From NCBI RefSeq assembly GCF_014230355.1, contig NZ_JACLAX010000018.1, forward strand, positions 1-64,000: a stretch of 64,000 nucleotides of DNA, read 5' to 3'. This document shows, in pieces, positions 1 to 8,480 of the stretch. The stretch's first letter is position 1. The number at the start of each line of letters is the position of its first letter. A program made the translations under genes and the position numbers. The stretch comes from Novosphingobium piscinae. GTDB taxonomy: Bacteria > Pseudomonadota > Alphaproteobacteria > Sphingomonadales > Sphingomonadaceae. A model generated the notes under the pieces. It made no database searches. It saw only the letters and a list, made by a program, of their open reading frames with translations, and had not been told where the DNA came from.

Positions 1-149
1 GCGCGCAGGACGGGTCCGCGCCAGCCGCTCCGTCGCCGCGCCGCACCGGCGCGCCGCGCGATGGCACTGCCGCGCCGGGCCGCCCGCCCCGACCAGGCTC
101 CGGCGGGAAACCCCGCCCCGGGGGCAAGCCGCGGGGGCGGCGGCCATGA
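1..149 (+). CDS. Pseudouridine synthase (RsuA/RluB type), C-terminal end only
   Basis: This is the 3' end of a gene that begins before the window. Reading from base 3, the frame stays open until TGA at 147-149. The visible residues are very rich in Arg, Pro and Gly and end in GGKPRPGGKPRGRRP. Basic, low-complexity tails of this kind are common on RluB/RsuA-type 23S or 16S rRNA pseudouridine synthases, and such a gene often precedes rsmD in alphaproteobacteria. The stop codon overlaps the rsmD start (ATGA), which indicates translational coupling and supports this frame. No catalytic part is visible, so the family name rests on context and tail composition. Confidence 0.55.
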   Translation, partial: AQDGSAPAAPSPRRTGAPRDGTAAPGRPPRPGSGGKPRPGGKPRGRRP

Positions 150-700
150 GCCTGCGGATCATCGCCGGGCAGTGGCGCGGCCGCAAGCTCGCCGCGCCCG
201 AAGGCGACACCACCCGCCCCACCGCGGACCGGACGCGCGAGACCCTGTTCTCGATGCTGGCCAGCCGCCTCGGCGGGTTCGAGGGGCTGGCTGTGGCCGA
301 CCTGTTCGCCGGATCCGGCGCACTCGGCCTCGAAGCGCTGTCGCGCGGGGCGGCCTCGTGCCTGTTCGTCGAGCAGGATCCGCCGGCCATCCGCGCGATC
401 CGCACCAACATCGCCAACCTGCGTGCCCAGTCGCAGTGCGACGTGCGCGCCGGGTCGGTGCTGGCGCTCGGCCCGGCCCGGGCCCCGCTCGATCTGGTGC
501 TGCTCGATCCGCCCTACCGGTCGGGCGCTGGCGCGGTCGCGCTCGACAAGCTGCGACGGCTGGGCTGGCTGGTCGCAGGCAGCTGGATCAGCCTCGAGAC
601 CGCGGCCGACGAGGAGGTCAGGCTCAAGGGCTTCACCGTCGATGCCGACCGCAAGGTGGGCAAGGCCAGGGTGACGCTGCTGCGCCTGGCAGAGGACTAG
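146..700 (+). CDS. rsmD: 16S rRNA (guanine(966)-N2)-methyltransferase RsmD
   Basis: The 184-residue protein is the usual length for RsmD, which methylates G966 of 16S rRNA using S-adenosylmethionine. It starts with the typical MSLRIIAGQWRGRKL strand, has the RPT motif near residues 24-26, the SAM-binding loop DLFAGSGALGLEALSRGA at about 52-69, and the catalytic DPPY motif at 121-124. The ATG overlaps the stop codon of the upstream pseudouridine synthase gene, so the two rRNA-modifying enzymes probably form one operon. An MFS gene faces it from downstream. Confidence 0.95.
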   Translation: MSLRIIAGQWRGRKLAAPEGDTTRPTADRTRETLFSMLASRLGGFEGLAVADLFAGSGALGLEALSRGAASCLFVEQDPPAIRAIRTNIANLRAQSQCDVRAGSVLALGPARAPLDLVLLDPPYRSGAGAVALDKLRRLGWLVAGSWISLETAADEEVRLKGFTVDADRKVGKARVTLLRLAED

Positions 701-776
701 GCGGCGCGGGCAGTTCGAAGGGCAGTTTGCGCGAGGTTGCCGCCCTCAATCGCACGCACGCTCGCTCCGCTCCCGA

Positions 777-797
777 CCCCGCTCAGCCTGAGCGGGG
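777..797. repeat. Perfect palindrome, REP-like, between convergent genes
   Basis: The arms CCCCGCTCAG and CTGAGCGGGG are exact reverse complements around a single C. The core CCCGCTCAGCCTGAGC is shared with the inverted copies at 29.3 kb, so this is probably a single copy of a dispersed REP-like element. It sits between the ends of rsmD and the convergent MFS gene and could fold into a bidirectional hairpin, but no T-run follows on either strand. Confidence 0.55.
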
Positions 798-837
798 TTG
801 GAGGACGGTCGATTGCTGGGCAGACGCCCATTGCTGG

Positions 838-2109
838 TCAGTGCCGCGCCCGCCCCAGCCTGACCCCGGCGAAGGTCACGGCGCCGGCCAGGGTCAGGAA
901 CAACCCGACATAGGCGGTGCCGCCGCGGTCGGCCAGCGCCTGCGCCGCGAACGGGGCCAGCGCCCCGCCGATGATCCCGCCCAGGTTGAAAGCCACACTG
1001 ATCCCGGTGTAGCGCACCTCGACCGGATAGAGCGTCTGCAGCCAGGCGCCGAGCGGGCCATAGGTCAGCCCCATCACGAACAGCGCCGCGGCGAGCGTGA
1101 GCCAGACCAGTCCCAGCGCGCCCGAGCCCAGTCCGCTGCCGAAGACCACGCCGACCAGCGCGGTCAGCACCGCGCCCGTGGCCAGCACCCGCGCGGCGCT
1201 GGTGCGATCCGCCCACCAGCCGGCGGCAAGGATGCCCAGCGCGAGAAACAGGTTGGCCGCCAGCTGCACCGCGAGGAAGGTGTCGCGCGGATAGCCCAGC
1301 GTCTTGGTGCCGAACGACAGGGCGAAGGTGGTGGCCAGGTAGAAGATCGCGAAGCAGGCCACCACCCCGGCGATCCCGGCGAGCACCGCCGGGGCATGGC
1401 CCGTCAGCAGGGCGCCCAGCGGAACGCGCGGCGGCGGCGCAGAATCGCGCGCCGCGGCGAAGGCGGCGGTTTCGCCGATGTTGAGCCGCACCCACAGCCC
1501 GACCGCGACCAGTGCGGCGCTGGCCAGGAACGGGATGCGCCAGCCCCAGGCCGCGAAATCGGCCTCGGTCAGGGTCAGGCCAAGCAGCAGGAACAGGCCG
1601 TTCGCGGCGAGGAAGCCGACCGGGGCGCCAAGCTGCGGAGCCGAACCGAACCGCGCGGCCCAGCCGGGCGGGGCATTCTCGACCGCGAGCAGCGCCGCCC
1701 CGCCCCATTCGCCGCCCAGTCCGAAGCCCTGCCCGAAGCGCAGCAGGCACAGCAGCGCCGGGGCCAGCGGGCCGGCCATGGCGTAGGTCGGCAGGAAGGC
1801 GATCAGCACGGTCGATCCGCCCATCAGCATGAGCGAGGCGACCAGGGTTGACTTGCGCCCGACGCGGTCGCCGAAATGGCCGAAGGCGATCGCCCCGACC
1901 GGCCGGGCAAAGAAGGCCAGGCCGAAGGTCATGAACGACAGCAGCTGCTGCGCCGCGACCGACTGCGCCGGGAAGAACAGCGGCCCGATCACCAGCGCCG
2001 CCGCGGTGGCATAGATGTAGAAGTCGTAGAACTCGATCGCCGTGCCCACCAGCGAGGCGGTCAGCACGCGGGCATGGGTTCGGAGCGGATGGAGCGGGGC
2101 AGCCTGCAT
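838..2109 (-). CDS. MFS transporter, metabolite:H+ symporter (MHS) type
   Basis: A 423-residue polytopic membrane protein with about 12 hydrophobic segments. The MFS signature between helices 2 and 3 is clear (GHFGDRVGRK, residues 77-86), and the GFGLGGEWGG stretch at about 129-138 is typical of the MHS subfamily that includes shikimate, proline/betaine and alpha-ketoglutarate:H+ symporters. The substrate cannot be told from sequence. The gene is transcribed alone, convergent with rsmD and divergent from uvrD, so context gives no clue to what is imported. Confidence 0.85.
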   Translation of the reverse strand: MQAAPLHPLRTHARVLTASLVGTAIEFYDFYIYATAAALVIGPLFFPAQSVAAQQLLSFMTFGLAFFARPVGAIAFGHFGDRVGRKSTLVASLMLMGGSTVLIAFLPTYAMAGPLAPALLCLLRFGQGFGLGGEWGGAALLAVENAPPGWAARFGSAPQLGAPVGFLAANGLFLLLGLTLTEADFAAWGWRIPFLASAALVAVGLWVRLNIGETAAFAAARDSAPPPRVPLGALLTGHAPAVLAGIAGVVACFAIFYLATTFALSFGTKTLGYPRDTFLAVQLAANLFLALGILAAGWWADRTSAARVLATGAVLTALVGVVFGSGLGSGALGLVWLTLAAALFVMGLTYGPLGAWLQTLYPVEVRYTGISVAFNLGGIIGGALAPFAAQALADRGGTAYVGLFLTLAGAVTFAGVRLGRARH

Positions 2110-2308
2110 GGTCCGTGGGGTTGCCGGGTGTCGCGCCGCAGGTCAACCGACGGTTGCCGCCCCGCACCGCTCCGGGTGGTGGCCGCGCCTGCACGCGCCA
2201 TGCCGCAGCATGACCCGCTCCTCGCGCCGCGTGCTGGGCCGAAACCGGCGGCGGGGCGATGTTTCCACCCGACCACGACGGACTCAAACCCTTGCCCGCC
2301 AGCCAAAT

Positions 2309-2323
2309 GTTCCCTAGCTGTTC
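2309..2323 (+). promoter_or_regulatory. LexA (SOS) box at the uvrD start
   Basis: The sequence GTTCCCTAGCTGTTC matches the alphaproteobacterial LexA target GTTC-N7-GTTC exactly. It ends four bases before the uvrD ATG. A possible promoter (TTGCCC at 2292-2297, 17-base spacer, TAGCTG at 2315-2320) would place the -10 element inside the box and give an almost leaderless mRNA, so LexA bound here would block transcription directly. It also argues for the ATG at 2328 over in-frame ATGs further upstream, which would put the box inside the coding region. Confidence 0.7.
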
Positions 2324-2327
2324 GCTG

Positions 2328-4640
2328 ATGTCGCACACCCCGGATTTCGATCACGCCCTGCCCGCCGCCCCTGCTGCGCCGGACTGGCTCGCGCGGCTCA
2401 ACCCGCCCCAGCGCGAGGCGGTGGAGACCACCGAGGGCCCCGTGCTGATGCTGGCCGGAGCCGGGACCGGCAAGACCGCGGCGCTCACCGCGCGGCTCGC
2501 CTGGCTGGTCGGCTCGCGCCGGGCCTGGCCCAGCGAGATCCTGTGCGTGACCTTCACCAACAAGGCCGCGCGCGAAATGCGCGAACGGGTCGGCCACCTG
2601 ATCGGCGCGGCGGTGGAAGGGATGCCGTGGCTCGGCACCTTCCACGCCATCGCCGCCAAGATGCTGCGCCGCCATGCCGAGCTGGTCGGGCTGCAGAGCA
2701 ACTACACGATCATCGACACCGACGATCAGTTGCGCCTGCTCAAGCAGTTGATCGTCGCCGAGGGGATCGACGAGAAGCGCTGGCCGGCGCGCCAGCTGGC
2801 CGGGCTGATCGACCGCTGGAAGAACCGCGGGTTCAACCCGGGCGATCTCGACGCGGTGGAGAACGAGCTCTACGCCAATGGCCGCGGCCAGCACTTCTAC
2901 CGGCTCTACCAGGATCGGCTCAAGGCGCTGAACGCCTGCGACTTCGGCGATCTCCTGCTGCACATGCTCAACGTGCTGCGCGGCCACCGCGAGGTGCTTG
3001 AACACTACCGGACGCGCTTCAAGTACATCATGGTGGACGAGTACCAGGACACCAACCAGGTCCAGTACCTGTGGCTGCGGCTGCTCGCGCAGGAGCACAA
3101 GAACATCTGCGTGGTGGGCGACGACGACCAGTCGATCTATTCCTGGCGCGGCGCGGAAGTGGCCAACATCCTCAAGTTCGAAAAGGATTTTCCTGGCGCG
3201 CGGGTGATCCGGCTGGAGCAGAACTACCGCTCCACCCCGCAGATTCTGGCCGCCGCCTCGGGGCTGATCGGCGAGAATTCGCAGCGGCTCGGCAAGACGC
3301 TGTGGACCGAGCTGAACCATGGCGACAAGGTCCGGGTGATCGGGGTCTGGGACGGTCCCGAGGAGGCCCGCCGGATCGGTGACGAGATCGAACGGCTGGA
3401 GCGCGAGGGCGCCTACCTCAACCAGATCGCGATCCTGGTGCGCGCGCAGTTCCAGACCCGCGAGCTGGAAGACCGCTTCATCCAGATCGGCCTCAACTAC
3501 AAGATCGTGGGCGGTTTCCGCTTCTACGAGCGCGCCGAGATCCGCGACGCCCTGGCCTATCTGCGGCTGCTGGCGCAGCCGAGCGACGATCTGGCGTTCG
3601 AGCGGATCTACAACACGCCCAAGCGCGGCCTGGGCGACAAGGCGCTCGAGCGGCTGCACCGCCATGCCCGCGGCCAGGGCGTGCCGCTGCTGCGCGCGGC
3701 GCTCGAGCTGTGCGACACCGACGAGCTGCCCGCCCGCGCGCGCAACACCCTGCTTGCGCTGGTGCGCGATTTCGCGCGCTGGCGCGAATCCGCCGACAGC
3801 CTGGCCCCGGCCGAGCTGGTCCGCACCGTGCTGGACGAAAGCGGCTACACCGCGATGCTCCAGGCGGAACGCAGCGCCGAGGCCGCCGGCCGGCTGGAGA
3901 ACCTGTCGGAACTGGCCCGGGCGATGGAGGACTACGAGACGCTCGGCGATTTCCTCGAGCACGTCAGCCTGGTGATGGACAACGACGCCGCCGACGATGC
4001 CGAGAAGGTCACGATCATGACCATCCACGCGGCCAAGGGGCTGGAGTTCGACCAGGTGTTCCTGCCCGGCTGGGAGGAAGGCGTGTTCCCCAGCCAGCGC
4101 GCGCTCGACGAGGGTGGCCTGGCCAGCCTCGAGGAGGAGCGCCGGCTCGCCTATGTCGCAATCACCCGCGCGCGGCGGCGCTGCACGATCCTCCACGCCG
4201 CGAACCGCAGGATCTACGGGCAGTGGACCAGCTCGATCCCGAGCCGCTTCATTGCCGAGATCCCGCCGGACCATGTCGACAGCGAGACCACCCTGTCGGG
4301 CGGCGCCTCGCTGTGGCGCGCGCAATGGTCCGAGCGCGACGATCCTTTTGCCCATGTCACGCGCGACCGGCCCGACCGCACGCAGCAGCGCGGCCCCGGC
4401 TGGCAGCGCGCGGCGGCAGGGACCTATGACCCGACGCCGCGGCGCGTGGCCGAAAGCACCCGCAGCGCCGCGAGCTTCGCGGCCAAGCCGCGGCTCGACC
4501 TGGCGGTGGGCGACCGGGTGTTTCACGAGAAGTTCGGCAGCGGCACGATCGCCGCGCAGGAAGGCAACAAGCTCGAGATCGACTTCGACGCGGCCGGTCG
4601 CAAGCGGGTGATCGACAGCTTCGTGCGGCGGGTCGACTAG
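2328..4640 (+). CDS. uvrD: ATP-dependent DNA helicase UvrD/PcrA
   Basis: A 770-residue superfamily 1A 3'-5' DNA helicase of nucleotide excision and mismatch repair. Walker A is AGAGTGKT at 43-50, the Walker B/motif II VDEYQDTNQ lies near 237-245, and motif III follows as GDDDQSIYSWRGA. Later motifs TIHAAKGLEFDQVFLPGWEEGVFP and VAITRAR are present. The last 50 residues form the small C-terminal domain that in this family contacts RNA polymerase. In-frame ATGs also exist at 2259 and 2307. The start at 2328 is chosen because the MSHTPDF leader is normal and a LexA box lies just before it. Expression is probably DNA-damage inducible. Confidence 0.95.
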   Translation: MSHTPDFDHALPAAPAAPDWLARLNPPQREAVETTEGPVLMLAGAGTGKTAALTARLAWLVGSRRAWPSEILCVTFTNKAAREMRERVGHLIGAAVEGMPWLGTFHAIAAKMLRRHAELVGLQSNYTIIDTDDQLRLLKQLIVAEGIDEKRWPARQLAGLIDRWKNRGFNPGDLDAVENELYANGRGQHFYRLYQDRLKALNACDFGDLLLHMLNVLRGHREVLEHYRTRFKYIMVDEYQDTNQVQYLWLRLLAQEHKNICVVGDDDQSIYSWRGAEVANILKFEKDFPGARVIRLEQNYRSTPQILAAASGLIGENSQRLGKTLWTELNHGDKVRVIGVWDGPEEARRIGDEIERLEREGAYLNQIAILVRAQFQTRELEDRFIQIGLNYKIVGGFRFYERAEIRDALAYLRLLAQPSDDLAFERIYNTPKRGLGDKALERLHRHARGQGVPLLRAALELCDTDELPARARNTLLALVRDFARWRESADSLAPAELVRTVLDESGYTAMLQAERSAEAAGRLENLSELARAMEDYETLGDFLEHVSLVMDNDAADDAEKVTIMTIHAAKGLEFDQVFLPGWEEGVFPSQRALDEGGLASLEEERRLAYVAITRARRRCTILHAANRRIYGQWTSSIPSRFIAEIPPDHVDSETTLSGGASLWRAQWSERDDPFAHVTRDRPDRTQQRGPGWQRAAAGTYDPTPRRVAESTRSAASFAAKPRLDLAVGDRVFHEKFGSGTIAAQEGNKLEIDFDAAGRKRVIDSFVRRVD

Positions 4641-4650
4641 GGTCAGTCCT

Positions 4651-4695
4651 GGTTCGGTCGAACCACCCAGATGCCCGTTCGCCTGAAGCGAACGG
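4651..4695. terminator. Two adjacent hairpins after uvrD
   Basis: GGTTCGGTCGAACC (4651-4664) is a short palindrome, followed by a perfect 8-bp stem CCGTTCGC/GCGAACGG (4675-4682 and 4688-4695) with a CTGAA loop. No T-run follows, so intrinsic termination is uncertain. The rest of the 286-base gap up to mlaA shows nothing I recognise. Confidence 0.35.
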
Positions 4696-4926
4696 CAGCG
4701 AGATGCGTTCACCTCCGGTCAGGACAGACTCTGGGCCACCGGCTTGCCCCTTCAGCCGCGCAGGACCGGGCCGAGGGCCCACCCCGCGCCGAGCTCTTTC
4801 CTACTCCATCCCGGCCTGCCACGCTCCGCCCGGCTCTTTTTGATCGTGGTTTTCCAGGCCTTGCCGCAAAGTTTGTGGCAGTGATCCTGTGCGTGATGTT
4901 GAAGAGGTTCGCGCGGTTTCACCCGC

Positions 4927-5847
4927 TCAGTCCACGCCCTTGCCGACCCGCGGCGGCAGCGCGGGATCGATCGGCTGGTCACCCTTCTTCGGGCAGATCG
5001 CGGCGATCTCGGCCCGGCGCTGGCGAAGATAGAGCTCGCGCACGGCGACATAGGGATCGCCGGATTCCTCGCGCATCTGGGTGAGCACGGCGTCCTGCTC
5101 GATGCGATCGTTGAGCGCATCGATGGTGATCGCCGGAATCGAATAGTACGGACGGCTGAACGGCGGGCCGATCACCACGGTGAACAGCGGCTTGTCCAGC
5201 GTCAACCCGACCAGGTCGCGCAGCGTGATCGGCCCGACCAGCGGGAGGAAGAAGAACGGGCCGTTGCCGATGCCATAGCAGGCGAAGGTGTTGGCGAAGC
5301 CGTTGGGCCGATAGGGCAGGTGGAACGGCTTGCGCTTGGCGACGTCGACCAGGCCGACCACCCCGACCGTGCTGTTCAGCACGAACCGCACGGTCGATTT
5401 CGCGGCCCGGCCGGGCTTGAGCTGGAGCACGTAGTTCAGCGCCGACACCGGCTCTTCGAGATTGCGCAGGAAGTTGCGCAGGCCCGAGCGGATCGGGCTC
5501 GGCACGCTGTTCTTGTAGCCCATGGCGAGCGGCGCGGTGAACACCTGGTCGACCGCCTGGACCACCTCGAACGACTTGGCGTTCAAGCCCACCAACGGAT
5601 CGGCCGGGGACTTCACGCGCGCCGAGACGACGATCTCGTTGCCCAGCTCGCTGCGGGGTGCCGGTTCGGCGGCAGGGTCGGCGGCAGGCTGCGAAAGCGG
5701 AGCAGGCGGCGCAGCTTCGGGGACCGCGACCGGCGCAACGGGTGCCTGGTCAGTGACGGGCGGGATCGCCACGGTGGGCGGCGGCGCTGGCGGACTTTCG
5801 GCAGGAGTCTGGGCGGCGGCGAGCAGGACAAGAACGGAAATCGGCAA
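4927..5847 (-). CDS. mlaA: MlaA/VacJ family outer-membrane lipid asymmetry protein
   Basis: This 306-residue protein is the MlaA (VacJ) component, which removes misplaced phospholipid from the outer leaflet of the outer membrane and hands it to the Mla transport chain. The family core runs from about residue 75 to 285: the ...DPLVGLNAKSFEV... start, the VRFVLNSTVGVVGLVDVA segment, and the FFFLPLVGPITLRDLVG segment. Ahead of it lies a Pro/Ala-rich linker of about 50 residues. Unusually, the N-terminus (MPISVLVLLAAAQTPAESPP) is a short signal-like stretch with no lipobox cysteine. No other mla genes are nearby. Confidence 0.88.
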   Translation of the reverse strand: MPISVLVLLAAAQTPAESPPAPPPTVAIPPVTDQAPVAPVAVPEAAPPAPLSQPAADPAAEPAPRSELGNEIVVSARVKSPADPLVGLNAKSFEVVQAVDQVFTAPLAMGYKNSVPSPIRSGLRNFLRNLEEPVSALNYVLQLKPGRAAKSTVRFVLNSTVGVVGLVDVAKRKPFHLPYRPNGFANTFACYGIGNGPFFFLPLVGPITLRDLVGLTLDKPLFTVVIGPPFSRPYYSIPAITIDALNDRIEQDAVLTQMREESGDPYVAVRELYLRQRRAEIAAICPKKGDQPIDPALPPRVGKGVD

Positions 5848-6006
5848 CGCGCTAAGCTTTCATCGGCGAACAGCCCGGCGGCCAGGTTCCGCGCGACCGC
5901 TCTTCAGGCAGGCCCGCCGCGGTCGACACGTTCGGTCACGGCACGCACAGGTGTGATAGACCAGTCGGCCGCGCGCAGACAATGCTCCTGCGCCCGGCGA
6001 CCAGTC

Positions 6007-7479
6007 CTATGCGGTGAGCGCCGAGATATGGAGGAAGCCAGGGACCGGCCCGTTCCATTCGCCGGGCGCAGACGGCGCCTCCCGCTGGGCAGCCACCGGT
6101 GCGGCCCGCTCCGGCGCAGAGCGCGGCGCGGATGCGGCCACGGGGGTGTCCTCGCGCTGCCGGCGCGGCGCACGCTGGGGACGTTCGGCGCGCTCCGGAC
6201 GCTCGGCGCGTTCCGGACGTTCGGCGCGCGGCAGAGGTTCGGCCTCGGCGGAATGCGCCGGCGCCTCGGGCGCGGCCTTGGCCCCCCGGCGCGGCGCGCG
6301 GCGCGAACCGCGCCCCCGCTCGGCGGGCTGGTCTTCGGCGGTTGGGGACGAGGCCGCCCGCGCGCCGTCGATCTCGAACAGCGGGATCGGCCCGCCGGTC
6401 AGCTTCTCGACATTGGCGATCGCCTCGGCGTCCTCCTCGGCGACGAGGGTGAAGGCCCGCCCGGTCGCTCCGCCGCGACCGGTCCGGCCGATGCGGTGGA
6501 CATAGTCGTCCGGATGCCACGGAGTGTCGAAGTTGAAGACGTGGCTCACGCCCTTCACGTCGAGCCCGCGGGCGGCCACGTCCGAGGCGACGAGGATGTT
6601 GATGTCGCCGTCCTTGAACCGCTGCAGCTCGGCATTGCGCGAGGGCTGGTCCATATCACCGTGGATCTCGCCGGCCGAGAAGCCGTCGCGCTTCAGGCTC
6701 TTGGCCAGATCGCGCACCGTGGTCTTGCGGTTGGCGAAGACGATCGCGGTGGTGACATTGTCGGTCTGCAGCAGGTGGCGCAGCACGTCGCGCTTCTTGC
6801 GCGCGCTGACGTTCACCTTGTGCTGGACGATGTTGACGTTGGTGGTCGCCGGGCGGGCGACCTCGATCAGCTTGGGGTTGCTGAGGAACTTGTCGGCCAG
6901 CTTCTTGATCGGCGGCGGCATGGTCGCCGAGAACAGCAGGGTCTGACGGTTCGCCGGAAGCTTGGCGCAGATCGTCTCGATATCGGGGATGAACCCCATG
7001 TCGAGCATCCGGTCGGCCTCGTCGATCACCAGCAGATTGCAGCCGGTGAGCAGGATCTTGCCCCGCTCGAACAGGTCCATCAGGCGCCCGGGGGTGGCGA
7101 TGAGGACGTCGACGCCTTCGGTCAGGGCCTTGACCTGATCCCCCATCTGCACGCCGCCGATCAGCAGCGCCATCTTGAGATCGTGGTTCTTGCCATACTT
7201 CTCGAAGTTCTCGGCCACCTGGGCTGCCAGTTCGCGCGTCGGCTCGAGGATCAGCGAACGCGGCATCAGCGCGCGGCGGCGGCCGTGGGCGAGGATGTCG
7301 AGCATCGGCAGCACGAAGCCAGCGGTCTTGCCGGTGCCGGTCTGGGCGATGCCGATCAGGTCGCGCATCATCAGGACCGAGGGGATCGCCTGGGCCTGGA
7401 TCGGAGTCGGCTCCGAGTATCCGGCCAGTTCAACGGCCTGCAGCAATTCGTCGGAGAGGCCGAGATCGGCAAAATTCAT
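6007..7479 (-). CDS. rhlE: DEAD-box ATP-dependent RNA helicase, RhlE type
   Basis: A 490-residue RNA helicase. The Q motif (PTPIQ, Q28), Walker A AQTGTGKT (45-52), PTREL (about 80-84), DEAD (153-156), SAT (184-186) and HRIGRTGR (328-335) are all intact. The two RecA-like domains end near residue 375. The remaining 115 residues are a basic, disordered tail with tandem copies of the heptad-like unit ERPERAERP, which probably binds RNA. RhlE-type helicases act in ribosome assembly and RNA turnover. The 5' leader carries a palindrome (7520-7538). The gene stands alone on the minus strand. Confidence 0.93.
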   Translation of the reverse strand: MNFADLGLSDELLQAVELAGYSEPTPIQAQAIPSVLMMRDLIGIAQTGTGKTAGFVLPMLDILAHGRRRALMPRSLILEPTRELAAQVAENFEKYGKNHDLKMALLIGGVQMGDQVKALTEGVDVLIATPGRLMDLFERGKILLTGCNLLVIDEADRMLDMGFIPDIETICAKLPANRQTLLFSATMPPPIKKLADKFLSNPKLIEVARPATTNVNIVQHKVNVSARKKRDVLRHLLQTDNVTTAIVFANRKTTVRDLAKSLKRDGFSAGEIHGDMDQPSRNAELQRFKDGDINILVASDVAARGLDVKGVSHVFNFDTPWHPDDYVHRIGRTGRGGATGRAFTLVAEEDAEAIANVEKLTGGPIPLFEIDGARAASSPTAEDQPAERGRGSRRAPRRGAKAAPEAPAHSAEAEPLPRAERPERAERPERAERPQRAPRRQREDTPVAASAPRSAPERAAPVAAQREAPSAPGEWNGPVPGFLHISALTA

Positions 7480-7519
7480 GGATATGGCTGTCCGGATCAG
7501 GAGTGCGGCCGTCGCGCAT

Positions 7520-7538
7520 CCTGACCCGTCGGGTCAGG
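7520..7538. promoter_or_regulatory. Palindrome in the leader of the RhlE-type helicase gene
   Basis: CCTGACCC-GTC-GGGTCAGG is a perfect 8-bp inverted repeat, about 40 bases before the helicase start codon on the minus strand. It could be a dimeric repressor operator or an mRNA stem-loop. There is no T-run, so it is not a standard terminator. Confidence 0.35.
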
Positions 7539-7656
7539 CATCGGCGGCCCGTCGCGCCCACAGCTTGCACGGTGGCGAGACTGCCGGCCTCTAGGCGCAG
7601 AAGCACCCGGAAGTCAAGGAAATGCGGCCACCCCCGGGAACGCCCGGCAGCCCGGT

Positions 7657-8301
7657 CTAGTCGTCGGGATCGATCTCGACCAGTTGACGCAGCTTGCCGA
7701 GGCTGCAGTTCGCTCCGGTCCGCGACAGCAGCTTGTCGCGCGCGGCGCAGATCATCCCGTCGCTGGTCCGCTCGACCAGGAAGCCCGAATAGTAGTCGCG
7801 GGCGTTGCAGCCCTTCTCGAGCGCCGCGCTGATGATCCGCTGGTCACGCATGAACAGGATCAGCCGGCTAGGGCCATCGGCCTGGACTCCGGCGATCCCG
7901 CCGACCGGGACGCACTGTCCCGTGCGCCGTTCGATGAACCGGGGCGCCTGGCGTTCGGCGAACTCGGCGAACAGGCCGCGCCGGGGATCGCGGGCGAACG
8001 GCACCCCGGGACGGCTCACCGGTCCGGGCGTGATCCGGATGATCACGCGCTGCTCGATGCGGACCTGCTGGGCACGCTCGGCCTCGCGCTGTTGCCGCAC
8101 GACATCGGCGAACCCCAGGCTGGCGCGATCGGCCGGCCGGGGCGGCTCGGATTCGCCGACCAGCTGGGCAGCCTCGCCGCCGGGCGATGGCGCCGCCTGA
8201 TCGATCCCCGCGCTTTCGGCATCGGTGCCCACCGCCACTGGCAACAGGGCCAGGAGCGGGGCCAGCAGGCTGGCCGCCATCGGGGCAAACACCGGGTTCA
8301 T
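7657..8301 (-). CDS. Secreted or periplasmic protein of unknown function
   Basis: I do not recognise a family. The chosen ATG at 8301 gives 214 residues that begin with a hydrophobic segment (MNPVFAPMAASLLAPLLALLPV) resembling a signal peptide, followed by a Pro/Glu-rich linker. A longer reading from further upstream would bury the signal, so the shorter start is preferred. The C-terminal half contains three cysteines (in GQCVPVGG, EKGCNARDYYSGF and MICAARD) plus one more in ANCSLGKL, a spacing that could allow disulfides in the periplasm. It lies downstream of, and divergent from, the flavoprotein gene at 8481. Confidence 0.7.
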   Translation of the reverse strand: MNPVFAPMAASLLAPLLALLPVAVGTDAESAGIDQAAPSPGGEAAQLVGESEPPRPADRASLGFADVVRQQREAERAQQVRIEQRVIIRITPGPVSRPGVPFARDPRRGLFAEFAERQAPRFIERRTGQCVPVGGIAGVQADGPSRLILFMRDQRIISAALEKGCNARDYYSGFLVERTSDGMICAARDKLLSRTGANCSLGKLRQLVEIDPDD

Positions 8302-8480
8302 TACGCGCGAGGGCCTCCCGTCCGGCGGCGCCCGAGTGGACGCAGCCACAGTCTTGTGCAGCCGCCATAACGGCCACGCTTGAACCATGGCTTAACCCGC
8401 CCGGCGAAAGCTTGCCAAGCCCCGTCAGCCATGCACCCGACCGCTGGCCGCGCCGGTCGGGCTGTGCCATAGACACGGCC

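Noticed and set aside
61..1851. Very long open frame (about 596 codons) across rsmD and the MFS gene
   Set aside because: It is antisense to or out of frame with two clear genes, is Arg/Gln/Gly-rich without any domain, and results from high GC.
2061..4712. Minus-strand open frame of 883 codons opposite uvrD
   Set aside because: Antisense shadow of a perfect helicase gene; the translation has no recognisable fold.
4641..4926. Small gene between uvrD and mlaA
   Set aside because: The open frames here have no ribosome-binding site and no recognisable protein, and one overlaps mlaA in antisense.
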